Origin: Arthrobacter sp. AFG7.2
Lineage (GTDB): Bacteria; Actinomycetota; Actinomycetes; Actinomycetales; Micrococcaceae
Length of the DNA: 64,000 bases
Assembly (NCBI RefSeq): GCF_002892835.1
Contig: NZ_PJMB01000005.1
Coordinates: 248,001-312,000, forward strand
Direction: 5' to 3'
A program made the translations under genes and the position numbers. Positions 23,963 to 33,588 of this stretch are shown here, piece after piece. The notes beneath the pieces were generated by a model that was not told where the DNA came from, ran no database searches, and saw only the letters and a program-made list of their open reading frames with translations. Each line of letters opens with the position of its first letter. Positions within the stretch are counted from its first letter, which is position 1.

Positions 23963-26232
23963 CCCGGGACCGGGCCGCTGGCCAGGGCCTTCCAAAGGAA
24001 ATGCTGGCTGCGTGCCTGCAGGGCCGCTGCCTGGCGGTTGTCGGACGCCCCGGCGTGGCCGCCCTCCAGTGCTTCGTGGAACCAGACGTTCGGAATGCCC
24101 ATTGCAAGCATGCGGGCTGCCATTTTCCGAGCCTGTACCGGCCCCACCCGGTCATCGGAGGTTGCCGTCCAGATGAACGTCTCCGGATACTCCACCCCGT
24201 CCTTGAGCATGTGGTAGGGGGAGAACGTCCTGATGTACTCCCACTGCTCCGGGACGTCTGGATCGCCGTACTCGGCAATCCAGGAATGGCCGGCTGAAAG
24301 CCTGGTGTAGCGGCGCATGTCCAGCAGCGGTACCCCGCAGGAAACCGCCCCGAAAAGTTCCGGGTAGCGGGTGAGCATGTTGCCCACCAGCAGCCCGCCG
24401 TTGGATCCGCCCACGCAGCCCAGCCGCTCACGGGAGGTGACCCCGCGGGAGATGAGGTCGCGGGCAACGGCGGCGAAGTCCTGGTAGGCCTTGTGCCGGT
24501 TCTCCTGCAGCGCGGCCCGGTGCCACGCAGGTCCGTACTCGCCGCCGCCACGGATGTTTGCCACCACGTAGACGCCGCCGCGGCTGTGCGGGGTGGATCC
24601 GTTCGTGCCTGACGCTCCGGTGGTGCGGCGTTCCAGCCACGCCCTGCCCACCGTGCCGCTGTACGCCGGCGTGCGCGACACCTCAAACCCGCCATAGCCG
24701 GAAAGCTGCGTAGGATTCTGCCCGTCCAGCGCCAGGCCGCGGGCGGCAACCTGGAAGTACGGAACACGCGTCCCGTCGTCGGACACCGCGAAATGCTGCT
24801 GCACTTCATAGTCGCCGTCGGCAAAGAACGACGGCGACGACTTCACCACAGCCTGCCGGCTCACCACTGCAGGTGTCCCCTCGCCGTTGCGCTCGAGGGT
24901 GCCCCGCAGCAGGGTGGTGGGGGTGGTGAACCCGGTGGCGACGAGCCAGAAATCGTCGCCCGCACCGCCGTCGGACGCCGCCGTGTCCTCGTCATCGACG
25001 GCATAAGCGTTCACGTCGTGCAGCGGCGGGCAAGCGTCCAGGGGAGTGGAAGCCCAGGCACTACCGTGCCCGTCCACAGGGCAGGACGGGTCGAGGACCC
25101 GGATTTCCGACGAAACATCCGTGAGCAGGTTGAGCAGCAGGAAGTTCCGGGTCCAGCTCCAGGACTGCAGCGATGTCCGGGCGTCCGGGCTGAACAGCAC
25201 CGTGAGCTCACGTTTGCCCGCGAGGTACTCCTCAAACCCGCAGGCGAGCAGCGAACCGGCGAGGTACGTGGTTCCGCCAAGCTTCCAATCCTGCTGCGGG
25301 CGGAACAGGAGCCATTCCCGGTGCGCGCTGACGTTCACATCCGTGGGCAGGTCGATCTCCAGCCAGGAACCGTCCCGCAGCACCAGGTTTTTGCGGTTGA
25401 AGAAATCGATGTAGTCAACAGCGAAGGTCCGCTCGAAGCCGGGAGTGGAGTCGCGCGCCACCACTGCCATCATGTGCTGCTCGGGAACCTCGAACAGCAG
25501 CGGCGCGTCGGCAAGCGAAGCGCCCCGCTTCAGCGTGACGGCTGTGCGGGCGTAGGAGGAAGCGGTCTTTGGCAGTCCTTCGGCCGTGGAGGCGACCAGC
25601 AGCGTGTCCGCGTCCAGCCATGACACGTTGCCCTTCGCCGTCGGCAGGTCAAAACCGCCGTGCGCCGGGTCCACGAACGTCCGGCTCTCCACGTCGAACT
25701 CGCGGTATCGGTTTGCGTCTCCTCCGTCCGGCGAGAGCGCCAGCAGCGCCAGGCGGTACGGTTCGCCGGCGGCCGGACGCAGGAAGGTGGCACCGTGGAA
25801 AACCCACTCCTGGCCCTCGGCCGCAGCCAGCGCATCGACGTCGAGCAGTACGTCCCATTCGGGGGAATCCGTGCAGTAGCTCTCCCAGGTGGTACGGCGC
25901 CACAAACCTTTGGGGTTCTGCGCGTCCTTCCAGAAGTTGTAGTACCAGTCGCCACGCTTGCCCACCATGGCGATCCGGTCCGTGGAGTCCAGCACCTCCA
26001 GGATGCTTCCCTCCAGTTCCGCGTAGTCTGCGTCCTCCAGCAGGTCTTCCGTGCGCGAGTTCTGCTCCTTGACCCAGGCCAGCTGCTCTTCGCCGTAGAT
26101 CTCCTCCAGCCACACGTTTTCGTCGGTCGGTTCAGGGGCACTGGCCTCTGCTGCGGCTCCCGAGGGTGCAGTGCCGGAGGGGGCCTGGGCGGAACCGGGA
26201 ACGGACGCTGAATCAGCTGCAGTGGTGGTCAT
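23959..26232 (-). CDS. Prolyl oligopeptidase family serine peptidase (S9)
   Basis: A 757-residue peptidase with an N-terminal beta-propeller and a C-terminal alpha/beta hydrolase. The catalytic triad is visible: Ser in CVGGSNGGLLVGNML, Asp in TATSDDRVGP, and His in LEGGHAGASD. The ANIRGGGEYGPAWH segment is typical of the S9 family. It cleaves short peptides, probably after proline or basic residues; no signal peptide is present, so it is likely cytoplasmic. ATG 26232 is taken as the start; an in-frame TTG lies four codons upstream. It is divergent from the FAD-protein gene and followed by the GNAT gene. Confidence 0.92.
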   Translation of the reverse strand: MTTTAADSASVPGSAQAPSGTAPSGAAAEASAPEPTDENVWLEEIYGEEQLAWVKEQNSRTEDLLEDADYAELEGSILEVLDSTDRIAMVGKRGDWYYNFWKDAQNPKGLWRRTTWESYCTDSPEWDVLLDVDALAAAEGQEWVFHGATFLRPAAGEPYRLALLALSPDGGDANRYREFDVESRTFVDPAHGGFDLPTAKGNVSWLDADTLLVASTAEGLPKTASSYARTAVTLKRGASLADAPLLFEVPEQHMMAVVARDSTPGFERTFAVDYIDFFNRKNLVLRDGSWLEIDLPTDVNVSAHREWLLFRPQQDWKLGGTTYLAGSLLACGFEEYLAGKRELTVLFSPDARTSLQSWSWTRNFLLLNLLTDVSSEIRVLDPSCPVDGHGSAWASTPLDACPPLHDVNAYAVDDEDTAASDGGAGDDFWLVATGFTTPTTLLRGTLERNGEGTPAVVSRQAVVKSSPSFFADGDYEVQQHFAVSDDGTRVPYFQVAARGLALDGQNPTQLSGYGGFEVSRTPAYSGTVGRAWLERRTTGASGTNGSTPHSRGGVYVVANIRGGGEYGPAWHRAALQENRHKAYQDFAAVARDLISRGVTSRERLGCVGGSNGGLLVGNMLTRYPELFGAVSCGVPLLDMRRYTRLSAGHSWIAEYGDPDVPEQWEYIRTFSPYHMLKDGVEYPETFIWTATSDDRVGPVQARKMAARMLAMGIPNVWFHEALEGGHAGASDNRQAAALQARSQHFLWKALASGPVPG

Positions 26233-26315
26233 TGGGCCATCCAAACAACTCCCTGCCCGGGTAGCAAGTCAACCGCTCAGCACATACTTTGTTTTCAGCC
26301 CGTACTCTGGATGCC

Positions 26316-28256
26316 GTGGAAAAAACGCAGAGCATCCGGACCGCCATCATCGGTGCAGGTCCCCGGGGCACCAGCGTGCTGGAACGCCTGCTCGCGCACG
26401 CCGCCGCGCCCGCCGCAGCCGGCACCGGGTCCGTCCGGCTCCACATCGACGTCATCGATCCCTATCCCGCAGGACCCGGGCACGTGTGGCAGCCGCAGCA
26501 GTCCCGGCTGTACCTGATGAACACGCAGTCCTTCTATCCCACACTTATTCCACAGGACCCGTCCCTGGCTGCGCCCGTCGCCGGGACCACCTTTGACCAG
26601 TGGCGGGCAGCGCAGCAGGCGGAACCGTCGCCGTCCCTCACTGCTGATGAGCGGGCTGAACTTGCTGTCCTGCAATCCAGCGACTTTCCCAGCCGCGCCC
26701 TCTACGGCCGATACCTCCGCTGCACCCTGGACCAGCTGGCGGAGAAAGCGCCCGACGGCGTCACGATGGAATTCCACGAAACGTCGGCTAAGTCGGTGCG
26801 CTCCGCAGCGAACGGTACGTTCGACGTCGGCCTGGCAAACGGCACCATGCTCCGCACTAACGCCGTGGTGCTTGCCCTGGGCCACATCCCGTCCCGCCTG
26901 AACCTTGAGCAGCGGGAGCTGCAGGGCTCGGCGCAGCAGCTGGGCCTGCGGTACCTGCCGCCTGCGGTGCCTGCCGACGTTGATTGGGGCACCATCCCCG
27001 CCGGTGAGCCCGTCCTGGTCCGCGGCATGGGTTTGAACTTCTTCGACGTGATGGGACAGCTCACGGAGGGCCGCGGCGGGAAGTTCGTCAGCAACGGCGG
27101 AAGGCTGGACTACGAACCGTCCGGCCAGGAGCCGCTCATCATCGCCGCGTCGCGCCGGGGAACCCCCTACCGGGCCAAAGCGGCGCTCGCCGGCTACTAC
27201 CCGGCGTCGGTCACCCTGCGGTACCTCACCGAAGCAGCCCTCGAACGGTTCCGCACCGCCGGAATCCGGCCCGGCTTCGACCACGACCTCTGGCCACTGC
27301 TGCACCGTGACACTCTCTGGGCGTACTACTCGACCCTGGTGCGCTCGCAGCCCGGTGCTGTGCCGGATACCGCAGCCTTCCTCACCGCACTCGAGGAGGC
27401 ACTGCACCCGCATGCCCACAGCGCGGCCAAGTGGGAGGACAGCGTTGAGAGCGTCCTGGCCGTGCACGTGGGGCCTCGGCACCGGCTGGACCTCCCCGGG
27501 CTGGCGGCACCGCTGGCGGGACGCTCCTTCGCCTCACGGGCCCAGCTCGATGCCGCCGTCGTGGAGTACCTGCTCGACGATGCACGCCGCTCGGCCCTCG
27601 GCGAGGATGACCCGGTGAAGATGGCCATCGGCGCCCTGCATCATGGCCGGGCGGTCCTCAAGACAGCAGTGGCCGACGGCGGCATCACCGACGAATCATG
27701 GGTCGCCGGGCTGCGTGGCTGGTTTGAGTCGTTCGTGGAAGGACTGGCCAGCGGGCCGCCGGCGCTGCGCTCAGAGCAGCTGGCTGCCCTGGCAAGGGCC
27801 GGAATCGTGAGTTTCGTGGGACCGGATCCGAAATTCGCGGTGGACCGCAGGAACGCCCTGTTCACCGCCACCTCCCCATGGGTGGAAAGCCCGCCGGTGA
27901 CTGCCAGGACCATGGTGGAGGCACTCGCGCCCGGCAACAGGGTCTCGGCCAATGACTCTCCGGTGCTCGAACAGCTGCTGGCGGAGGGGCTGGTCAGGCC
28001 GCGGCTGATGATGACCGCGGAGGGCGCCCCGGTGCAGTCCACCGGACTGGATGTTGTGCCCCACCCCTACCGTCCGGTGGCAGCCAACGGATCCGTCACG
28101 GAAAACCTGTATGTCCTGGGCCTTCAGCTTTCATCCGCACAGTGGGGAACTGCCATCGCAGCCGAAGCCGTACAACCGGGACAACCCGCCTACCGGAGCG
28201 GCCAGCGGACGATCCGGGACGCTGACGAGATCGCCCAGGCCATCCTCGGGTTGTAA
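26316..28256 (+). CDS. FAD/NAD(P)-binding protein
   Basis: A 646-residue flavoprotein-like protein. The N-terminal Rossmann motif TAIIGAGPRGTSVLERLL (GxGxxG-type) is followed by DVIDPYPAGPGHVWQP, a segment characteristic of the NAD-binding-9 group of FAD/NAD(P)-binding proteins; a second motif region AVVLALGH follows at about residue 190. The C-terminal half (GMGLNFFDVMGQL, then YVLGLQLSSAQWGTAIAAEA) fits the same group. No reaction has been assigned to these proteins. GTG 26316 is taken as the start because the motif begins about eight residues later. It is divergent from the peptidase gene. Confidence 0.82.
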   Translation: MEKTQSIRTAIIGAGPRGTSVLERLLAHAAAPAAAGTGSVRLHIDVIDPYPAGPGHVWQPQQSRLYLMNTQSFYPTLIPQDPSLAAPVAGTTFDQWRAAQQAEPSPSLTADERAELAVLQSSDFPSRALYGRYLRCTLDQLAEKAPDGVTMEFHETSAKSVRSAANGTFDVGLANGTMLRTNAVVLALGHIPSRLNLEQRELQGSAQQLGLRYLPPAVPADVDWGTIPAGEPVLVRGMGLNFFDVMGQLTEGRGGKFVSNGGRLDYEPSGQEPLIIAASRRGTPYRAKAALAGYYPASVTLRYLTEAALERFRTAGIRPGFDHDLWPLLHRDTLWAYYSTLVRSQPGAVPDTAAFLTALEEALHPHAHSAAKWEDSVESVLAVHVGPRHRLDLPGLAAPLAGRSFASRAQLDAAVVEYLLDDARRSALGEDDPVKMAIGALHHGRAVLKTAVADGGITDESWVAGLRGWFESFVEGLASGPPALRSEQLAALARAGIVSFVGPDPKFAVDRRNALFTATSPWVESPPVTARTMVEALAPGNRVSANDSPVLEQLLAEGLVRPRLMMTAEGAPVQSTGLDVVPHPYRPVAANGSVTENLYVLGLQLSSAQWGTAIAAEAVQPGQPAYRSGQRTIRDADEIAQAILGL

Positions 28257-28264
28257 CCGCCCCG

Positions 28265-28356
28265 GACGCTCTCTCACTTGATGTGCTTAAAGCCCAGATG
28301 CTCTCTCACGAGTGAGAGAGCATCTGGAGAAATGGCGCCTTAAGTGAGAGAGCGTC
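28265..28356. repeat. Nested double inverted repeat with four CTCTCTCAC units
   Basis: Outer arms GACGCTCTCTCACTT (28265-28279) and AAGTGAGAGAGCGTC (28342-28356) are perfect inverted repeats. Inside is a 15-bp perfect stem with a 2-base centre (28295-28326), arms CAGATGCTCTCTCAC and GTGAGAGAGCATCTG. Thus GCTCTCTCAC occurs four times in mirrored order. It lies between convergent genes. A TTTTT run follows on the plus strand at about 28362, so it may terminate the rightward transcript, but the double structure suggests a dispersed palindromic element. Confidence 0.75.
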
Positions 28357-28394
28357 AGTGGTTTTTCGGACCTTTCACACGTCCAGACGGGGTG

Positions 28395-31300
28395 TCAGCC
28401 GCGGAGGCAGGCCCGGTACGCGGCCATCGCCTGGCCGTAGTTCAGCTGGCCGGCCAGGTCGGCAGGACGCGCAGGCTTGACCGGCCTGGTGCATGCAGGT
28501 CCGGCAGGTTCGGTTGCTGCCACCTTCACGTCCACCGTGACTGTCGTGCCGGATTCTGCGGCGGTGAGGACCAGCGATCCGGCCCCTGCAGCGGCACCCG
28601 AAGGAACAGGCAGGTTAACAGTGGCGGAACCTGCTGTGACGGGCACGGAACCAAGCTCGGTCACAACCCCTGCGGCGTCCGTAAACACTGCCGACAGGGT
28701 CTTGTTGGCCGGGCTGCCCAGGGACGTGAGGTCCAGCTTGGAGACCGCGAGGCTGATCGCTTCGCCGGGCTTAACCTCGCCGGCGGTGTTGTTGGTAAGA
28801 GCAACGGAACGCCGGGCAAAGTCGGGCGACACCGGACTGCTCTTCTGCAGGTAGCTGATCCAGGCATCCCGATCCACCAGGCCTGAATCCTTGGTGTTGG
28901 CACCTTCCGTGAAAATCCGGAAGTTGTCACCGCCTGTGGCCAGGAAGCTGAACGTGCCGATCCGGTAGGACTTCGCCGGATCGAGCGCAACGCCGTTCAC
29001 CCGGACTGAGGTGATGCGGTCACCCGCCGGCCGGGCGGCGTCGTAGGTGTAGTTGACGTTCCTGGACAGGCCAAGCTGGATATAGGCGCGGCTGGGTACC
29101 GTTCCGTCAGCATTGGTTTGCCATTGCTGCTCGAGCAGCGTCTTGAACTGGGCACCGGTCAGAGACGTGGTCCAGAGGTTGTTCACGAACGGCAGCACCG
29201 CGTTGGCCTCGGCGTACGTGATGGTTCCGTCCGGGGCGTAGTAAAGCTCGTTCCGCAAACCACCCGCATTGACCACACCGATCTCCGCGCCGCCGAGTTC
29301 AGCGGGCTGCAGGGAATCCAGCAGGGAATCGGCCACCAGGTTGCCCAGGGTTGATTCGCTGCCCCGGTCGTCACGTTTGGCAACGCCGGTGGCGTCAGTG
29401 GTGAAGGCGGTAGTGATGTCGGCGGTGACAGCACCAACGGGCTGGTTTCCGACGACGGCGGCGTCCGCGAGTGCCTTCCTCACGATGGCGTCAACGACGG
29501 CTACGCGCGGGTAGGCGGCGATCAGGCCAGCGGCAGGATCGGTGGTCCGCTTGACGTTGCCTGCCTTGTACCCGGTCACCTCCTTGGTAGCCGTATCCAC
29601 GGTGAGCTGGATCTGCCCCACGTTCTCGCCGTAATTGCCGGTCTGGACAATCGGGCGGGTTTTTCCTTCAAAGCCCGGGACTGGCGCGTCCCAGGCGTAT
29701 TCCTTGTGTGTGTGGCCGGTGAAGATGGCGTCCACGTCAGGAGAGGTTTCGGTGACCAGCTTGGCGAACGGGCCGCCTGCTGCCACTTCCTCCGCCAGCG
29801 TGGAGCCTTCCACCGTTCCCGAACCGGCGCCGTCGTGGTTTTCCACGATGATGACATCGGCAAGATTCTCCGCCGTGATCCTGGCGGCGGCCCGGTTGAT
29901 GGCGTCCACGGGATCGCCGAATTCAAGGTCCGCGATACCGGCAGGAGTCACCAGGGAGGGGACCTCCTGGGTCACTGTGCCGATGACCGCCACCTTGATG
30001 CCGTTCATGTCGAGGATGGTGAACTCCGGAAGGACCGGCTCTGTGGTGCCCTTCTTGTAGACGTTGGCTCCCAGGTAGGGGAACTTTGCATTGGTGCCCC
30101 CGGCAATGACGCGGTCGCGCAGGTCCGCCCAGCCGCCGTCGAACTCGTGGTTGCCCACAGCCGAGGCCTTCAAGTCCAAGGCGTTCAGCACGTCGATGGA
30201 GGGTTGGTCCTTGGCGACGGCGGAGGCAAACAGTGAAGCTCCAATGTTGTCGCCCGCGGAAAGGAAGGCGGTGGCGCCCGGGGCGGCTGCCGCCCGGAGT
30301 TTCTCGATGGTGCCCGCGAACAGGACGGTGTTGGCATCGATCCTGCCGTGGAAGTCGTTGATACCCAGGAAATTCAGGTCAACGGCGGCGGGTGCGGACG
30401 CCAGGTTGAGGCCGACGATCACAGGGTCATGGTCGCTGGCACGGAACTGGCCCGGCGCATAGTAGTTGGTGACGTTGTTGTTGTACCGGCTGTACTCGAG
30501 GGCGACGGATTCCACCGAGTTGATGTTCCAGATATCGGCTCCGGTGACCACTGCGTTGGCGGCAGGGGAGGCGAGGATGTGGTCCAGGGAACCGACCATT
30601 CCCCCGAACAGGTAGGAGTGCTTGGCCGTGCCGTCGGCGTTGCGCGCCTTTTCGTCCTGGTTGACGTAGCCCTCGGCCGTAAAGACGTTGATGGGGTCTT
30701 CCTTGGCATAAGCGTTAAAGTCGCCGATGAGGAAGACCTTGTCAGTGCCCTTGGACTCCTGCAGGGTTTTTGTGAACTCCAGGAGGGATTTCGCCTGGGC
30801 AGTGCGGGCCAGGTTGGATGCGCCCTGGCCCTTGTCGGTGTCCTCCGGAGTGGCAGCGGAGCCCTTCGACTTGAAGTGGTTGGCGATCGCGATGAACTCT
30901 GTCCCGGCGCCGCCTCCCACCGGTTTGAAGACTTGGGCCAGCGGCTTGCGTGCGTTGGAGAACGCCACTGTGTCGTTATGGATGATGGACTCACCCACGG
31001 GTTCTGCAGCGGCCTTCTTGTAGATGAAGGCGGTGCGGATCATGTCCTCATCGCTGAGCGGCGGAGCGTTGGCGGGTGAACGGACGTAGTCCCAGATGCC
31101 CGGAGTCTCGATGTTCAGGGCATCCACCAGCTTGGCCAGGGCGTCATCCCGGTTCTTGCCGAACTGCGCGGAGTTTTCGATCTCCATCAGCGTGACAACA
31201 TCGGCGCCGGCCTTGGAGATGGCGGCAACAATCTTGTCCTGTTGCCGTGCGAAGTTCTCAGCGTTGGCGGCGCCGCGGGCATTGCAGCCGCCGCGGACGG

Positions 31301-32948
31301 TGATGGGGTTCCCGGCCCTGTCCTCGTAGAAGGTGCAGCCCGTGAGCTGGTCGCCCGTGGTGGGAAAGTAGTTGAGGACGTTGAAGGACGCGATCTTCAG
31401 GTTGCCGCCGACGGCGGCGGGAGCGTCCGTCCGCGTGGCGCCGAAGGTGGCCGGCTGCACCGTGGACTTGTTGGCGTCCGTCAAATGGGTCAGCGGCTGG
31501 AGCTTCCAGGCGTTGTTGGCGTAGCCGAGCACCACGTTGGTGGTGAACGTGGCGGGGGAGCCCACCCGAACCGGGTCAGTAGTGGTCAGATAGGGCAGGA
31601 CCTGCGCTTTGGTCGAGGCATCGCGCAGGAAGTTGGTGCTGGACCCGTCGTCGAGCTTGATGCCCCGGGCGCCATTCTCCGCCACCGCTGCCGTGTGCTC
31701 TGGCGAGCCGTAGGGGGCGACGGCGGTGGGCTGGACCAGCGGGGTTGTTCCGCCGGCGAGGCCGACCTCGCCGTACTGGTTCAGGGTGTAGTTGTCCGTC
31801 ACCGTCAGGGGTCCCTGGGGTGCCAGGAGCATCCCTTCCAGGGACTCGCGGAAGATTTCGTTGGCGGGCAGCGTGAAGGTGGTGGCCTTAACTTCGGGTG
31901 CAGGCTCCGTAAGCCTCGTGAGCCCTGCCGCTGCCGTGACGTTGAGCTGGGTCATTCCGTAGTATTCGTCCACGGTTCCGGTCACCTGGACGTAGTCCCC
32001 GGTCTGCACTGATGCCACCGTGGCGGGGGAGTAGACGAAGATGCCGTCCGACGCCGCGTGGTTCGTCGCTGTCAGGTCGCCGCCGGTTCCCGCGGTCTGC
32101 AGGTAGTAGCCGTTGAGCCCGCCGGTGGCGAAGACTGCTGTGACCTTGCCGGTGGTGGTCACCGTGGACCCTGCCAGCGGGCTTACGGTGCCTGTGCCCT
32201 GGATTTCGGCAATGGCCCGGGTTGAAGGGGTGGGGTCAGGGGTTGGATCAGGTGTGGGATCCGGCTCCGGCGTGGCCGTGCTGCCCGACGCCGTCGGGGT
32301 GATGCGCGTACTGAGTGAGAAGTCCGCGGCGTTGTTGTTGCTGTCCGCAAAGTTCGTGCGGTTCAGGCTTCTGACATCCCTGTTGTCAACAGGAGCCGCG
32401 GAGACCTGCGTTTCGAAGGTGTTGGAGGTGCCGTAGCCCAGCAGGTCCGCCACTCCTGCCGGTTCGATGACAGAGCCGGCAGGAATTGTGAGGGCAGTGG
32501 GCTGTTTGGCCAGGAAAATGCTTCCGGTGGTGCCTGAGGGGCTAAATCCGGTGGCGTCGAGATCAGCAGGAGGCAGTTCGGGGGCGGTGGAAGCGGCGCT
32601 GTTGGTGGCGCCCTTGATCAGGAAGTGCCCCTTGGCAGGAATGGTTCCACTTAATGCCGCGACCCCGCTGGGGGCACCAGTGGCTGTGGCGGCGCGGTAC
32701 TGGACGGACCAGCCATCCAGCGACACCGGAGTGTCCGAGGAGTTGTACAGCTCAACGAACTTGTTTTTGTAGGCGGCGCCGGTGCTGCCGCCGCTAAGGT
32801 ACGCCTCGTTGATCACAACAGGCGACGTTCCCGCCGCGGCTGAGATCTCCGTAATGGTGCCGGCAGCAGCAGGAAGTGCCGCCAGGGGAGCTATGAGCCC
32901 CGCCGACAGTGCTGTCCCCAGCACTAATTTCCAAGGTGTGTGATGCAT
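28395..32948 (-). CDS. Secreted ExeM/NucH-type endonuclease fused to 5'-nucleotidase
   Basis: A 1517-residue exported protein. Order: signal peptide (about 1-30); lamin-tail-like domain (VVINEAYLSGG...KFVELYNSSDTPVSLDGW); Pro/Asp/Thr linker (DPTPDPTPDPT); OB-fold region; exonuclease-endonuclease-phosphatase domain (LKIASFNVLNYFP...LMEIENS...LIGDFNAYAKEDP...SDHDPVIVG); calcineurin-like 5'-nucleotidase domain (LNFLGINDFHGRID...LSAGDNIGASLF...AVGNHEFDGGW...GHTHKEYAWD); 5'-nucleotidase C-terminal domain; and a short Cys-containing tail. It would degrade extracellular DNA and strip phosphate from nucleotides, a phosphate- or nucleoside-scavenging role. There is no LPxTG anchor. Confidence 0.93.
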   Translation of the reverse strand: MHHTPWKLVLGTALSAGLIAPLAALPAAAGTITEISAAAGTSPVVINEAYLSGGSTGAAYKNKFVELYNSSDTPVSLDGWSVQYRAATATGAPSGVAALSGTIPAKGHFLIKGATNSAASTAPELPPADLDATGFSPSGTTGSIFLAKQPTALTIPAGSVIEPAGVADLLGYGTSNTFETQVSAAPVDNRDVRSLNRTNFADSNNNAADFSLSTRITPTASGSTATPEPDPTPDPTPDPTPSTRAIAEIQGTGTVSPLAGSTVTTTGKVTAVFATGGLNGYYLQTAGTGGDLTATNHAASDGIFVYSPATVASVQTGDYVQVTGTVDEYYGMTQLNVTAAAGLTRLTEPAPEVKATTFTLPANEIFRESLEGMLLAPQGPLTVTDNYTLNQYGEVGLAGGTTPLVQPTAVAPYGSPEHTAAVAENGARGIKLDDGSSTNFLRDASTKAQVLPYLTTTDPVRVGSPATFTTNVVLGYANNAWKLQPLTHLTDANKSTVQPATFGATRTDAPAAVGGNLKIASFNVLNYFPTTGDQLTGCTFYEDRAGNPITVRGGCNARGAANAENFARQQDKIVAAISKAGADVVTLMEIENSAQFGKNRDDALAKLVDALNIETPGIWDYVRSPANAPPLSDEDMIRTAFIYKKAAAEPVGESIIHNDTVAFSNARKPLAQVFKPVGGGAGTEFIAIANHFKSKGSAATPEDTDKGQGASNLARTAQAKSLLEFTKTLQESKGTDKVFLIGDFNAYAKEDPINVFTAEGYVNQDEKARNADGTAKHSYLFGGMVGSLDHILASPAANAVVTGADIWNINSVESVALEYSRYNNNVTNYYAPGQFRASDHDPVIVGLNLASAPAAVDLNFLGINDFHGRIDANTVLFAGTIEKLRAAAAPGATAFLSAGDNIGASLFASAVAKDQPSIDVLNALDLKASAVGNHEFDGGWADLRDRVIAGGTNAKFPYLGANVYKKGTTEPVLPEFTILDMNGIKVAVIGTVTQEVPSLVTPAGIADLEFGDPVDAINRAAARITAENLADVIIVENHDGAGSGTVEGSTLAEEVAAGGPFAKLVTETSPDVDAIFTGHTHKEYAWDAPVPGFEGKTRPIVQTGNYGENVGQIQLTVDTATKEVTGYKAGNVKRTTDPAAGLIAAYPRVAVVDAIVRKALADAAVVGNQPVGAVTADITTAFTTDATGVAKRDDRGSESTLGNLVADSLLDSLQPAELGGAEIGVVNAGGLRNELYYAPDGTITYAEANAVLPFVNNLWTTSLTGAQFKTLLEQQWQTNADGTVPSRAYIQLGLSRNVNYTYDAARPAGDRITSVRVNGVALDPAKSYRIGTFSFLATGGDNFRIFTEGANTKDSGLVDRDAWISYLQKSSPVSPDFARRSVALTNNTAGEVKPGEAISLAVSKLDLTSLGSPANKTLSAVFTDAAGVVTELGSVPVTAGSATVNLPVPSGAAAGAGSLVLTAAESGTTVTVDVKVAATEPAGPACTRPVKPARPADLAGQLNYGQAMAAYRACLRG

Positions 32949-33349
32949 CCGCTCTTACTTTCAGAAGGGTGTCCCGGTGGGGGACCCGATGGAAGGCGTC
33001 CGGGTTGTACCGACGGACAGGGGCCCGGATCCTGCTCCTGGTCAAGTGGTATCCGGAACATCACAACAGCGCTGAATGAACGCAGGGTTGATAGCGCGTG
33101 CATTCGGCGGGACGCTCCCCAGCGGAACGGGCCACCCATCGGCCCGGAGCCCCAGTAGCCCGGTTCCGATGATGCTGTTGGCGGTAGGTGGTGGTGGCCG
33201 GCAACTACCCAGTGTGCCGGCTATCACAAAGGATACCGGTCAGTAGCTTTGCCGGAAGGCTGCTGCTGAAACTTTTTGGGAGATTTGTGCGCCCGCTCCG
33301 TACGCTCCGGCTGCAGTGTGCCGGGCAACGGGGTGCGCCGGGAAACGAA
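32949..33349. other. Gene-free region upstream of the secreted nuclease gene
   Basis: About 400 bases between the nuclease start and the tRNA-Ser terminator. It should hold the nuclease promoter and a long leader, but no convincing -35/-10 pair, riboswitch or reading frame was recognised. Two GTTC-type pentamers 22 bp apart on the minus strand (GTTCA near 33078, GTTCC near 33056) could be part of a PHO box but lack the middle repeat. Confidence 0.5.
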
Positions 33350-33387
33350 GAACCCCTGTCCACCAGGAATCTGGTGGACAGGGGTTC
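33350..33387 (-). terminator. Terminator of tRNA-Ser(TGA)
   Basis: A 17-bp perfect stem (33350-33366 with 33371-33387) closes a 4-base loop. It sits 6 bases beyond the tRNA 3' end on the minus strand and is followed there by a pyrimidine-rich TTCGTTTCCC rather than a long T-run. Confidence 0.8.
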
Positions 33388-33393
33388 TTTTCG

Positions 33394-33481
33394 CGGAAGG
33401 TAAGAGATTCGAACTCTTGGTACGGGGTTACCGCACACTAGTTTTCAAGACTAGCTCCTTCGGCCGCTCGGACAACCTTCC
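33394..33481 (-). tRNA. tRNA-Ser (anticodon TGA)
   Basis: An 88-base minus-strand class-II tRNA. Acceptor stem GGAAGGT/ACCTTCC with discriminator G, anticodon stem CTAGT/ACTAG closing loop CTTGAAA with anticodon TGA, long variable arm, T-arm GAGTTCGAATCTC. CCA is not encoded. It decodes UCA and other UCN codons. Confidence 0.97.
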
Positions 33482-33588
33482 TCAACAAGTAGTGTTTCAT
33501 AGGCACTTGCCTGCAACAAAACAGAGTCCGGAAGGTGTCCGGTGCACACTGGTTGCACGCAGTATTCAGTCAGAAACGGGAGTGTTCC

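Noticed and set aside
33050..33085. PHO box upstream of the secreted nuclease gene
   Set aside because: Two GTTC pentamers are 22 bp apart but the middle unit is missing; too weak to list as a site.
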